A stretch of 64,000 nucleotides of DNA, taken from assembly GCA_945878135.1 (NCBI GenBank), contig CAMDUL010000009.1, positions 25,847 through 89,846 of the forward strand. The letters run 5' to 3'. A program made the translations under genes and the position numbers. Origin of the DNA: Chthoniobacter flavus (GTDB taxonomy: Bacteria; Verrucomicrobiota; Verrucomicrobiia; Chthoniobacterales; JACTMZ01). Within the stretch, counting starts at the first letter, position 1. Every line of letters begins with the position of its first letter. The notes beneath the pieces were generated by a model. It saw only the letters and a list, made by a program, of their open reading frames with translations. It made no database searches and was not told the DNA's origin. Positions 28,966 through 37,086 of this stretch are shown here, piece by piece.

Positions 28966-29020
28966 TTCTGTTTGTCCGCGGTCGCGGGGAGAGCTAATGT
29001 GAGCGCTCTTTGTGCCCATC

Positions 29021-30334
29021 ATGGAAATCTTCCTCGAAAAACAGCCCAACTGCCTCGCCACCCTCCGCGCCACCGTGCCGGCCGGAACGGTGCAGAAGAA
29101 AATCGAAAAACTGGCCGCCGAATACCAGAGAGCCGCGAAGCTTCCGGGGTTCCGTCCGGGCAAAGCCCCCGTCGCCGTGGTGGCCCGCAAATACAAAGAG
29201 TCGATCTCCGGAGACGCAGTGAAGGATCTGCTGCGCGAGGCGGTCGACCAGGCGGCCAAGGACAACAACCTGACTGTGCTCAACGCCTTCGATCTGCAAC
29301 ACGGCGAGGTTGGCGGGCAGGATTTGGATTTGTCGGTCAAACTGACCCTCGAGCCCGATTTCGCCATGCCCGATGTCGGGGCGCTCGGCGTCGAGGTGCT
29401 GGAGGAGGTTGTCACCGACGAGCATGTCAGCGGCAACATCAACATGCTGCTCGAGCGCATGGCGGAATTCACCGACATCACAGACCGCGCCCTGCAGATG
29501 GGCGATTACGCGGTGCTCGATTATGATGCCACGGTGGAGGGCCGTCCGTTGGCGGAGGTTTGCCCCGAAGCGCCTTCCACCATGAAGGGTGGCGAGGGCC
29601 TTTGGGTCATCATGGAAGAGGAGAGCATGTGGCCGGGCTTCTGCGCGGGGTTGGTCGGCGCGAAGGACGGGGAGCAGCGCGCGGTGGAAGTCGCGGTGCC
29701 GGAGGATTTCGGCGTGCCGGCGCTGCGCGGCAAAAAGATCACGCACCAAGCGACGCTCAAAGGGATCAAGGCGAAGAAGCTGCCCGAACTGACCGATGAA
29801 GTGGCGCAGAAAATCGCCGGACGTCCGGCCGAGGAATTGCGACGGACATTCCGCGAACGACTCGAAGCGGCGGCCGTCGAACAGACCGAGCGCAGGAAGC
29901 GGGCGGCTGCGGTCGAGCACCTGGTCAAAAGCGTGGAATTCGAAGTTCCCGCCTCGATGGTCATGGGCGAGGCCCGTCGCGTGGTCCGGGAAATCGTCGA
30001 AGCCGAGCAGAGCCGCGGGCTGAGCGACGAGGACCTGCTGAGCAAGAAGGACGAAATTTTCCAGCACGCGCAGATGGGCGCACAGTTCCGGGTCAAAGCG
30101 GACTTCATCCTCACGCGTCTCGCCCGGGAGCAAAAGATCGAGGCCTCGCGCGAGGAATTGGCCGAGCATATCGCCCGCATGGCCCAGCGGCTGGGCATGC
30201 CGATGGACAAATTGGTCAAGCAGCTGGTCAAACGCGAGGCCCTCGGTTCGGTCGAGGGCGAGGTGGTCCGGGACAAGGCCCTTGATTTCCTTGCCTCCAA
30301 AGTTAAGGTGAAGACCGCCGAGGCCAAGGCCTGA
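29021..30334 (+). CDS. tig: Trigger factor
   Basis: Ribosome-associated chaperone and prolyl isomerase that meets nascent chains at the exit tunnel. The 437-residue protein has the N-terminal ribosome-binding signature FRPGKAPV (usually GFRxGKxP), a central FKBP-like part (about residues 150-240, MGDYAVLDYDATVEGRPL) and a long helical C-terminal arm. The FKBP part is poorly conserved, so isomerase activity is uncertain. I chose ATG 29021 (MEIFLEK) over an in-frame GTG three codons upstream because it matches the usual start. clpP follows after 25 bases. Confidence 0.93.
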   Translation: MEIFLEKQPNCLATLRATVPAGTVQKKIEKLAAEYQRAAKLPGFRPGKAPVAVVARKYKESISGDAVKDLLREAVDQAAKDNNLTVLNAFDLQHGEVGGQDLDLSVKLTLEPDFAMPDVGALGVEVLEEVVTDEHVSGNINMLLERMAEFTDITDRALQMGDYAVLDYDATVEGRPLAEVCPEAPSTMKGGEGLWVIMEEESMWPGFCAGLVGAKDGEQRAVEVAVPEDFGVPALRGKKITHQATLKGIKAKKLPELTDEVAQKIAGRPAEELRRTFRERLEAAAVEQTERRKRAAAVEHLVKSVEFEVPASMVMGEARRVVREIVEAEQSRGLSDEDLLSKKDEIFQHAQMGAQFRVKADFILTRLAREQKIEASREELAEHIARMAQRLGMPMDKLVKQLVKREALGSVEGEVVRDKALDFLASKVKVKTAEAKA

Positions 30335-30359
30335 AGCCAAGCGCCGCGGCTCTTAATTT

Positions 30360-31010
30360 ATGAGTCATATTGTCACTTCCGGGGCTTCCGCACCGCGCAA
30401 TTCCATCCTTGTCCCCATGGTCGTCGAGCAGACCGGCCGGGGGGAGCGCAGTTACGACATCTATTCGCGACTGCTCAAGGACCGCATCATTTTCATCGGC
30501 ACGCCGATTGACGACCACATTGCCAACCTGGTCATCGCCCAGATGCTCTTCCTCCAGATGGAAGACTCGAAGAAGGACATGCACATTTACATCAATTCGC
30601 CCGGCGGCTCGGTCACGGCAGGATTGGCCATTTACGACACCATGCAATTCGTCACCTGCGACGTGAACACCTACTGCATGGGCATGGCCGCCAGCATGGG
30701 CGCGGTGCTGCTTTGCGCCGGGACGAAGGGCAAGCGTTACGCCCTGCCGAACTCGGACATCATGATCCATCAAGTGAGCGGCGGCGCGCAGGGTCAGGCC
30801 AGCGACGTCGAGCGTCAGGTCGAGTTCATGTTCAAGCTCAAGCGCCGGCTCGAGTCCATCATCGCGCAGCACACCGGCAAGCCGGTCGAGCAGGTGCACA
30901 ACGATGCCGACCGTGACTACTACATGAGCGCCAACGAGGCGAAGGACTACGGCCTGGTCGACGAGGTGGTCAAATCCCGCAAGGAAATCCCGGGCGCCGT
31001 GCCCGCCTGA
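30360..31010 (+). CDS. clpP: ATP-dependent Clp protease proteolytic subunit
   Basis: Serine peptidase that forms the two-ring degradation chamber of ClpXP. The 216-residue protein has the triad S112 (GMAASMGA), H137 (IMIHQVSGG) and D186 (DRDYYMSA), and the [14 protein letters not shown] handle. The N-terminal 30 residues are the usual axial loop and propeptide-like region. It stands 25 bases after tig and 4 bases before clpX. Confidence 0.97.
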   Translation: MSHIVTSGASAPRNSILVPMVVEQTGRGERSYDIYSRLLKDRIIFIGTPIDDHIANLVIAQMLFLQMEDSKKDMHIYINSPGGSVTAGLAIYDTMQFVTCDVNTYCMGMAASMGAVLLCAGTKGKRYALPNSDIMIHQVSGGAQGQASDVERQVEFMFKLKRRLESIIAQHTGKPVEQVHNDADRDYYMSANEAKDYGLVDEVVKSRKEIPGAVPA

Positions 31011-31014
31011 TTTT

Positions 31015-32292
31015 ATGGCCCGCGCGACGAACCTGACCATGTGCTCTTTCTGCGGGAAGAGCCACAGCGAGGTGCGCAAGCTCATCGCCGGGCCCGGGGT
31101 CTACATCTGCGACAGTTGCGTCAGCCTTTGCAAAGGCATCCTCGACAAAGAACTCAAGGAGGAATCGAAGAAACAGGGGGGCAACGTGCGCGTGCCCAGA
31201 CCGGCCGAGATCATGGCCGAGTTGGACCAGTTCGTCATCGGCCAGGAACTGGCCAAGAAGACGCTCTCGGTCGCGGTGCACAACCACTACAAGCGCATCC
31301 TGCACCAGGCCTCGTCGCGCGAAATCGCGCTGCCGGGCAGCGAGGACGTGGAACTGGAAAAGAGCAACATCCTGCTCATCGGCCCGACCGGATCGGGCAA
31401 GACCCTCCTGGCCCGCACTCTGGCCCGCATCCTCGACGTGCCCTTCTGCATTGCCGACGCCACCACGCTGACCGAGGCCGGTTACGTCGGCGAGGACGTG
31501 GAAAACATCGTCCTGCGGCTTTTGCAGGCCTCCGATTACGATGTCAAACGCGCGGAGATCGGCATCGTTTACATCGACGAGATCGACAAGATCGGGCGCA
31601 AGACGGACAACGTGAGCATCACCCGCGATGTGTCCGGCGAAGGGGTGCAGCAGGCGCTCCTGAAGATTCTCGAGGGCACGACCTGCAATGTGCCGCCGCA
31701 GGGCGGACGCAAGCACCCGCAGCAGGAATACATCCAGGTCAACACGGACAAGATCCTTTTCATCTGCGGCGGCGCCTTCGTCGGGCTGGAGAAACTCATC
31801 CAGCGGCGCCTCGGCAACCGCGTGCTTGGTTTCCACGCGCACGGTTCCGGCGGAAGCAGGGATCCGGTCGCCGCGTCGACCGCCACGATCCACCAGGTCG
31901 AGCCCGAGGACTTGCTCGCCTTCGGTCTCATTCCGGAGTTTGTCGGACGCCTCCCGGTGGCCACCGCATTGGACCAGCTGACCGAGGACGAACTGGTCAC
32001 GATCTTGACCGAGCCGAGGAACGCGATGGTCAAGCAATACGCCAAGCTGATGTCCATGGAGGGCGTCGATCTCAATATCACGAAGGACGGTCTCCGCGCC
32101 TTGGCCGAGCGGGCGGTGACCAAAGGCACCGGGGCGCGCGCCCTGCGTTCCATGATGGAGAAAATCATGCTCGATGTGATGTTCGACGTGCCGGGCCGGG
32201 ACGACATCGCGGAAGTGACGATCAACCGCGCGGTGGTGGAAGGCCGCAAACCGCCGCTTCTGCGCCGGAAGCAGGAAAAGGACGCGGCTTGA
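31015..32292 (+). CDS. clpX: ATP-dependent Clp protease ATP-binding subunit ClpX
   Basis: AAA+ unfoldase that feeds substrates to ClpP. The 425-residue protein has the N-terminal zinc-binding domain CSFCGK...CDSCVSLC, Walker A GPTGSGKT, Walker [11 protein letters not shown], and an IGF-type ClpP loop replaced by the longer [12 protein letters not shown] segment. The R-finger and sensor 2 ([14 protein letters not shown]) are present. It begins 4 bases after clpP and ends 5 bases before trmB, with TTTTATG at both junctions and no Shine-Dalgarno. Confidence 0.97.
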   Translation: MARATNLTMCSFCGKSHSEVRKLIAGPGVYICDSCVSLCKGILDKELKEESKKQGGNVRVPRPAEIMAELDQFVIGQELAKKTLSVAVHNHYKRILHQASSREIALPGSEDVELEKSNILLIGPTGSGKTLLARTLARILDVPFCIADATTLTEAGYVGEDVENIVLRLLQASDYDVKRAEIGIVYIDEIDKIGRKTDNVSITRDVSGEGVQQALLKILEGTTCNVPPQGGRKHPQQEYIQVNTDKILFICGGAFVGLEKLIQRRLGNRVLGFHAHGSGGSRDPVAASTATIHQVEPEDLLAFGLIPEFVGRLPVATALDQLTEDELVTILTEPRNAMVKQYAKLMSMEGVDLNITKDGLRALAERAVTKGTGARALRSMMEKIMLDVMFDVPGRDDIAEVTINRAVVEGRKPPLLRRKQEKDAA

Positions 32293-32297
32293 GTTTT

Positions 32298-32867
32298 ATG
32301 GCGTCCTCGAGCGGCGCCGGAACCCGCACGACCGTCGCCGGGGGCGGCGACATCACTTTCTCGCGGAGCGCGCCGCTGGTTTTGGACCTCGGGTGCGGCA
32401 ATGGTGTCTTTCTCGCGGCCTTGGCCGCGGCCCAGCCCGGATGGAACGTGCTCGGCATCGAGAAGAAGGACTACCGCGTGCGGCAGGCGCGGCGGCAGGC
32501 GCAGGATCTGGACAACGCGCGGGTGGTGCACGGGGAAGTGGTCGAGGTGGTGTCCGGACTGCCGGAAGCTTCCGTCACGCGGGTCTACCTGCTTTTCAGC
32601 GATCCGTGGCCCAAGCGGCGCCACGCGGTGCGGCGCCTCGTGCAAAAGCCCTTCGCTTCCCTGCTGGCGGACCGCCTCGCCCCGGACGGATCGGTTTTTT
32701 TCGCCTCGGATTCCGCCGCCTATGCGGACTGGGCGGTGAATGTTTTCCGGGAGGACGGATGGAAGGTGGGGCCTTGGCAGACCCCTGGCGACTGGCCGCC
32801 GACTGAATTCGAGCAACGATTCGGCTCGGCCGGGGTTGAAATCCGGAGATTCGAGGCTACCCGGTGA
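32298..32867 (+). CDS. trmB: tRNA (guanine46-N7)-methyltransferase
   Basis: Methylates G46 in the variable loop of tRNA with S-adenosylmethionine. The 189-residue protein has the SAM loop LDLGCGNGVFLAALA, the acidic IEKKDYRV and the TrmB signature LLFSDPWPKRRHA. The N-terminus is short but complete for the family's core. The ATG at 32298 lies 5 bases after clpX, and the stop overlaps the GTG of the next gene by 4 bases. Association of trmB with clpX here is an operon fact, not a known functional link. Confidence 0.92.
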   Translation: MASSSGAGTRTTVAGGGDITFSRSAPLVLDLGCGNGVFLAALAAAQPGWNVLGIEKKDYRVRQARRQAQDLDNARVVHGEVVEVVSGLPEASVTRVYLLFSDPWPKRRHAVRRLVQKPFASLLADRLAPDGSVFFASDSAAYADWAVNVFREDGWKVGPWQTPGDWPPTEFEQRFGSAGVEIRRFEATR

Positions 32868-33478
32868 CGCACGCGCCAAATCAAAGCGAAGAGGGATTCG
32901 GGGAGACGGTCTCCCGGACGGACGAAGACGCGCACTTGGTCGCCTTGATGCGGCGGACGAGGGATGATGACGATACGGCTTTCCGGGAATTGGTCGAGGC
33001 GACCGAGGACCGGGTCTATGGGACCATCGTGAAGATGCTCGGCGGGACGGAGGGCGCGGAGGATCTCGCCCAGAGGGTCTATGTGCGGATCTGGCAGGCG
33101 CGCGGACGCTACGAGCCGACGGCCAAATTCAGCACATGGATGTTTTCCATCGTCCGGCGCTTGGTGCTCAACGAGCGCCGCGGTCGGGCCCGACGCGGTG
33201 CCGTTTTTCACGAGCCCGCGGCCGAGGAATCCTTCCGCGAGCCGGCGGGAGGCGTCTCGCCGTCAGCGGAAGCCGCGGCCGGCGAGTTGGCCGGCGCCAT
33301 CGAGGCGGCCCTGGCCGAACTGCCGGAGGAGCAGCGCACGGCCATGACCCTGCGGCGCTATGACGAAATGCCTTACGAGGACATTGCCGCGGTGCTCGGG
33401 ACGACGGTGCCGGCAGTTAAGAGTCTTTTGTTCCGGGCGCGGGAGACGTTGCGGACAAAGCTGTCGGCTTGGTTGTGA
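32864..33478 (+). CDS. ECF-type RNA polymerase sigma factor
   Basis: A 204-residue sigma-70 family protein with only region 2 (DLAQRVYVRIWQARGRYEPT, then FSTWMFSIVRRLVLNERR) and region 4 (LPEEQRTAMTLRRYDEMPYE, then TVPAVKSLLFRARETLR), so an extracytoplasmic-function sigma. The N-terminal 30 residues are acidic and unconserved. It starts at a GTG inside the trmB stop. No anti-sigma gene follows: the next gene is convergent and abuts with no gap. What activates it, and its regulon, cannot be told here. Confidence 0.9.
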   Translation: MTHAPNQSEEGFGETVSRTDEDAHLVALMRRTRDDDDTAFRELVEATEDRVYGTIVKMLGGTEGAEDLAQRVYVRIWQARGRYEPTAKFSTWMFSIVRRLVLNERRGRARRGAVFHEPAAEESFREPAGGVSPSAEAAAGELAGAIEAALAELPEEQRTAMTLRRYDEMPYEDIAAVLGTTVPAVKSLLFRARETLRTKLSAWL

Positions 33479-33835
33479 TCAGGGGATGAGGCGCGCGGGG
33501 TCGGAGAGGCGGCCGTCGGTGAACGTGACGCCTTCGGAACGGAGGAGACGGAGCTTCTTGGCGAGGACCGGACCGTTGATCTTTCCTTGGAAGCCGCCGG
33601 GCGTGAGATCGGAGGAGATGACCCGGTGGCAGGGAACCTCGGGGGCGAAAGGGTTGGTCCGGAGGGCTTGGCCGATGGCCCGGGGAGAGCGGCAGTTGAT
33701 GCGACGGGCGAGGGCAGCGTAGGTGATGACTCGACCGACCGGGATGCGGCGGAGCGCGGTGTAGACCTTGTCGGCGAAGGGGGTGGCCCCGGTGGGGGAT
33801 GGCAAATCTGAAATTCGAGCTTTCAGGGCAGACAC
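33479..33835 (-). CDS. ogt: Single-domain methylated-DNA-cysteine methyltransferase
   Basis: Suicide DNA-repair protein that takes alkyl groups from O6-alkylguanine. At 118 residues it holds only the C-terminal helix-turn-helix active-site domain. The acceptor cysteine is present in PEVPCHRVIS, with the DNA-turning Arg in RAIGQALRTNP, so it differs from the alkyltransferase-like proteins, which lack the cysteine. The start is GTG 33835, 3 bases after the algH stop; the ATG at 33837 is out of frame. It is the last gene of lnt-algH-ogt. The missing N-terminal domain is common in small MGMT proteins. Confidence 0.88.
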   Translation of the reverse strand: MSALKARISDLPSPTGATPFADKVYTALRRIPVGRVITYAALARRINCRSPRAIGQALRTNPFAPEVPCHRVISSDLTPGGFQGKINGPVLAKKLRLLRSEGVTFTDGRLSDPARLIP

Positions 33836-33838
33836 ATG

Positions 33839-34396
33839 TCAGTTCCGGGAGGGGTCCTCGGGGGCATCGGCCAGAACACTATACATCGGACCGAGGCCGC
33901 CCATGATGCGGCGCCAGGTGTTGTCATCGGCATCGGCACGGATGAGTTCCGGATGGGGCTTGATCACGAGCCACGAGCTGAGGGCGATCTCGCGTTCGAG
34001 CTGGTTTTTCGACCAACCGGCGTAGCCGAGGAAGACGCGCAATTTGTCATCGAGACCGGAGGGCAGGGAAAGGTCCCCGGCGGGTTTCTCCATCGGCTCG
34101 AACTTGCAGCCTCCCGCCGACGCATCCCACTCGAGAGTGGCGACGATCACCTGGTTGCGCTGGACAGGACCGCCTTCGTAAATCGGCACGTGCGGAATCT
34201 GGTCCAAGGCGTCGCCGATTTCCAGGTCACCGGCATTCTGGCCGAGCGGACGGTTGATGATGAAACCGAGCGCACCGTCATCCGCACTGTGATGCGAGAG
34301 GTAGAGAATGGCATGACGGAAATTCGGATCGGCCATCATGGGATGCGCGACGAGCAGCGATCCGGAAAGATCCCCCGCTTTGGGCAGACGCTTCAT
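33839..34396 (-). CDS. algH: AlgH/YqgE family protein (DUF179)
   Basis: A 185-residue cytosolic protein of the YqgE/AlgH family, whose molecular function is not settled; in Pseudomonas it was named from alginate regulation. Hallmarks are GSLLVAHPMM, FRHAILYLSHHSADDGALGFIINRP, IYEGGPVQRNQ and FLGYAGWSKNQLEREI. It follows lnt by 12 bases and precedes ogt by 3, so it is in the middle of that operon. Confidence 0.92.
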   Translation of the reverse strand: MKRLPKAGDLSGSLLVAHPMMADPNFRHAILYLSHHSADDGALGFIINRPLGQNAGDLEIGDALDQIPHVPIYEGGPVQRNQVIVATLEWDASAGGCKFEPMEKPAGDLSLPSGLDDKLRVFLGYAGWSKNQLEREIALSSWLVIKPHPELIRADADDNTWRRIMGGLGPMYSVLADAPEDPSRN

Positions 34397-34408
34397 TATG
34401 ACTCCAAG

Positions 34409-36022
34409 TTAGCTTTCCTTGCCGGGCGAAGCAACTGCGCGGCGCGCCCGGACAAACAACGACCCGAGGGCGAAAAAAGTCACGGCGAGGCAGGCGGCGG
34501 AAAAAATGTCGCCATGGCGCATGTAGAAAGTGACCGGCGGGCTTTGCGGCACCCGGATTTCCGCGAGCATGACACCCTCGCCGAAAGTGTCGCCGTCCGG
34601 GGCTTCCAGCCTCTGCACGACCCGCCCGAGATGGTCGATGACGCAGGTGATGCCGGTGTTGGCGCAGCGGACCATGGGACGCCTGGTCTCGGCGCTGCGG
34701 AAGACCGCATGGGCGGCGTGCTGGCGGGCGCCGGCACTGCGCTTGAACCAGCCGTCATTGGTCAGATTGACGAACAATTGCGCCCCGGCATTGGCTCCGG
34801 CGCGGCCGAGGTATCCGAGGGAGTCCTCGAAGCAGATGAGCGGCACCATGGCCACAGGCGGATCCGCCAGATGGAAGAGCACGGGGCCGGGGCCGGCATC
34901 GAAGTCCGCCGGCACGAGGTCGCCGACCACGATGGCGAAGAGCGGGAAACTTTCGCGCAGCGGGACATACTCCCCGAACATGACAAGATGGGACTTGGGG
35001 TAGACCTGCGCTTCGCCTGACGGGCCGGACAGCATCACGGCGGCATTGTAGTCGGCCTCGTGGCTGAGGATGAGCGTGCCGAGCATGAGAGCGTGGTCGC
35101 CTTTGCCGGCATACTCTTTGACAAACGCGTTGGCCGCCGCGTCCTCGAAGAATCCGCGCGGGGTGGCCGCCTCGGGCCAGAGAACGAGCTGCGGTTGCAT
35201 GGCCAGCGCGCTCTCGGTCAGACGCGAGAGCGTGTCATAAATACGCTGCTCGAAAGCAGGGTTCCATTTCTCGTCCTGCGGGATAGACGGCTGGACCGCG
35301 GCGACCCGCAGGCCGGCGGTCTCCACGGGGACGGCCAGCTGACGGAGCCCGTAACCGAACGCGGCGACGATGAGGGCAACGGTCAGGGTGAAATCAAAGT
35401 GGGCGCGGATTTTCCCGCCGCGCGCCTCGATCATGAGGCGGCGGACCGTGGCGACGGCGATGGCGGAGGTCAGGACGGGGAGGAAGGAAAGTCCGCCCAC
35501 GCCGGTCAGGGAAGAAAGCTGGATGAGCGGGATATTCCCGTGCAGGGCAATGCCGAGCGCGTTCCAACCGAAGCCGGTGAACACATGGCCGCGGAGGAAT
35601 TCCAGTCCGACCCAAGCGGCCGCAGCGAGCAAACCGGTGGCGAGATTGCGCCACGAGCTGAGCCAGACCGAACGGAAGGAGAAGGGGTCCTCCCGCGGGG
35701 TGGCGACAAGAAAGACGATGCCGGCCCATACGGCGGGATAGAGCGCAAGGTAAAGGCAGAGCATGAACCAACCGAGTGTGGTCACGGTGGTGAGCCAGGA
35801 GAGGGAACCGAGAAAGTAGACCAGGCCGGTGATGTAGCCGAGTTCCACTTTGCGCAGGAGCGGGTAGCGCGGGTGGTCGGGACCAAACCAGATGGCGGCG
35901 AGAAGTGGGGCGAGGGCGATCCAGACGAGCCACGCTTGGTCGAAGGGCGCAAAAGACAGGGTGAGCAGAAGCCCACTGAGGGCGGCAGCGAGCCAAGGCC
36001 AGAGGTTGCCGATGAACTTCAT
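34409..36022 (-). CDS. lnt: Apolipoprotein N-acyltransferase
   Basis: Adds the third acyl chain to the N-terminal cysteine of lipoproteins in the inner membrane, the last step before outer-membrane sorting. The 537-residue protein has about eight membrane segments and a periplasmic nitrilase-like domain (about 237-490) with the intact E284 (LWPEAATP), K343 (YPKSHLVMFGEYVP) and C397 (VPLICFEDS) triad. Several lipoproteins in this window (MlaA, the EF-hand and FGE-like proteins) would be its clients. It heads the lnt-algH-ogt operon. Confidence 0.95.
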   Translation of the reverse strand: MKFIGNLWPWLAAALSGLLLTLSFAPFDQAWLVWIALAPLLAAIWFGPDHPRYPLLRKVELGYITGLVYFLGSLSWLTTVTTLGWFMLCLYLALYPAVWAGIVFLVATPREDPFSFRSVWLSSWRNLATGLLAAAAWVGLEFLRGHVFTGFGWNALGIALHGNIPLIQLSSLTGVGGLSFLPVLTSAIAVATVRRLMIEARGGKIRAHFDFTLTVALIVAAFGYGLRQLAVPVETAGLRVAAVQPSIPQDEKWNPAFEQRIYDTLSRLTESALAMQPQLVLWPEAATPRGFFEDAAANAFVKEYAGKGDHALMLGTLILSHEADYNAAVMLSGPSGEAQVYPKSHLVMFGEYVPLRESFPLFAIVVGDLVPADFDAGPGPVLFHLADPPVAMVPLICFEDSLGYLGRAGANAGAQLFVNLTNDGWFKRSAGARQHAAHAVFRSAETRRPMVRCANTGITCVIDHLGRVVQRLEAPDGDTFGEGVMLAEIRVPQSPPVTFYMRHGDIFSAACLAVTFFALGSLFVRARRAVASPGKES

Positions 36023-36228
36023 TGCGCGGAGAGCAGAGCGAAACTAGCGGCCAAGGGAGCGGAGAGCACGGACAAAGGAGTGGCAGGCCCGTGGAGCCGG
36101 CGCGGGTGGGTGGGGGGTATTGTCCCCATGGGCCTTTGCGGCTGCCCGGGGCACACTGTGCTTATGCAATCAGGTGGCTATCGGGTCCGGACGATTGGGT
36201 GTCAGCCTCTTGGCCAGGGCGGGGCTTC

Positions 36229-36402
36229 TCAGCTGCCAAAGTCTTCCGATTCCTCCAGATGCCTCTCGATAATATCCGACGCCTCGGCCGATGAATCACG
36301 ACCATTGGCTTGCGCGCGAAGCGTCAACTGCTGCTCCAGTTCCGCGGAAATGTCATGGAGGAAAATGGTTTCGTATTTCGAGCCGGAATTCCGAGAGGTC
36401 AT
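36229..36402 (-). CDS. Small ribbon-helix-helix-like protein (FitA-like)
   Basis: A 57-residue protein from ATG 36402. The N-terminal part (YETIFLHDISAELEQQLTLR) and the helix ASDIIERHLEES resemble the DNA-binding antitoxins of the FitA/Arc family. No toxin gene follows; downstream (36023-36228) is non-coding as far as I can see. It diverges from another ribbon-helix-helix gene 114 bases away. It may be a solitary regulator or the remnant of a toxin-antitoxin pair. Confidence 0.55.
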   Translation of the reverse strand: MTSRNSGSKYETIFLHDISAELEQQLTLRAQANGRDSSAEASDIIERHLEESEDFGS

Positions 36403-36516
36403 GACGAAGCGGTTTTATATCACAATGATAGGCCGTGAGAACGCTTTAAATGACAGCCGGGCGGAGTCTCCATGCTTGCGCCCGACACATCCTTGGGGAA
36501 TTATTTGGGATAGGTT
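36403..36516. promoter_or_regulatory. AT-rich divergent promoter region between two RHH genes
   Basis: This 114-base gap contains TTTTATATCACAATGATA and TTTAAATGA stretches, clearly richer in AT than the surroundings. Both flanking genes point away from it, so both promoters and probably an RHH operator lie here. On the minus strand TTCTCA and TATAAA are 16 bases apart, a partial promoter match. Confidence 0.4.
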
Positions 36517-36705
36517 GTGACAACAGAAAGAAAAACGCGCGCCATCGCGGTGCAGTTGACGCCCCAGACGATCAAGCGGCTGGATGAATTGGCGGCCGAG
36601 TCAGGGATCTCGCGCCACCGCTACATGATCCTCATCCTTGAGCGGGCGGTGGCTGCCAGTGTGACGGTGCGCGAGCAAGTGGCCTTCTCCAACGAGCGTC
36701 CTTGA
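36517..36705 (+). CDS. Ribbon-helix-helix (CopG-type) protein
   Basis: A 62-residue protein from GTG 36517. AIAVQLTPQTIKRLDELAAE is the beta-strand and first helix of the CopG/MetJ ribbon-helix-helix fold, and SRHRYMILILERAVA the second helix. Such proteins bind DNA as dimers and often act as antitoxins, but no toxin gene follows: the next gene is on the other strand. Regulation by binding to the upstream AT-rich gap is likely for the family. Confidence 0.65.
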   Translation: MTTERKTRAIAVQLTPQTIKRLDELAAESGISRHRYMILILERAVAASVTVREQVAFSNERP

Positions 36706-36764
36706 GCCTCGGGCAGAGCCTGCCGCCGGGCCGGGCGAATCGGGCGCCGTCTCTGGGCGCGGAA

Positions 36765-36799
36765 CCAAAAAGGCCCACGATGCCGGGCACCGCGGGCCT
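36765..36799 (-). terminator. Rho-independent terminator of the small lipoprotein gene
   Basis: On the minus strand AGGCCC (36799-36794) pairs with GGGCCT (36776-36771), extended by an inner CGGTGC/GCATCG stem with one G-U pair, and TTTTTGG follows. It lies 23 bases past the lipoprotein stop. Confidence 0.75.
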
Positions 36800-36821
36800 G
36801 TAGTTTTCCTGGTCGGCCGTA

Positions 36822-36968
36822 TTACCAGCCGCGATTTTCCATGCGGTGCTCGGTGCGCTCTTGCACGCGGGTGCTCTGCCGGGTCTGCGAGCGCTGGGCG
36901 GGGCTGAGGCAGGCGGTGAGGATGGAGGTGACGAGCAGGAGTGATCCGATACGGATGATGTTTTTCAT
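36822..36968 (-). CDS. Small lipoprotein, 48 residues
   Basis: A 48-residue protein with a lipoprotein signal peptide (MKNIIRIGSLLLVTSILTAC) whose lipobox LTAC places the lipidated cysteine at residue 20. The mature part is only 28 residues, rich in Arg, Gln and Thr. No homology is recognised. A clear terminator follows, which supports a real transcript, and it runs behind the FGE-like gene. Confidence 0.65.
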   Translation of the reverse strand: MKNIIRIGSLLLVTSILTACLSPAQRSQTRQSTRVQERTEHRMENRGW

Positions 36969-37086
36969 ATGGGTTTTGTTTGGTTTGGTTGGATCCGGAA
37001 CGGGCCGGAGCGTGGCAAGATCGGCGAGAGCCCGCGTGGAGGACTATGCAAAATCCGCAGAATCGTGCGGCCCGGGCTGTCAACTC

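Noticed and set aside
31041..32867. A 608-codon frame that runs through clpX in another frame and then into trmB
   Set aside because: Only its end (from ATG 32298) is real trmB; the clpX part is an out-of-frame read.
33478..33479. Zero-gap convergent stops of the sigma factor and ogt genes
   Set aside because: Noted as compact but not unusual enough to be a finding; TGATCA serves as stop on both strands.
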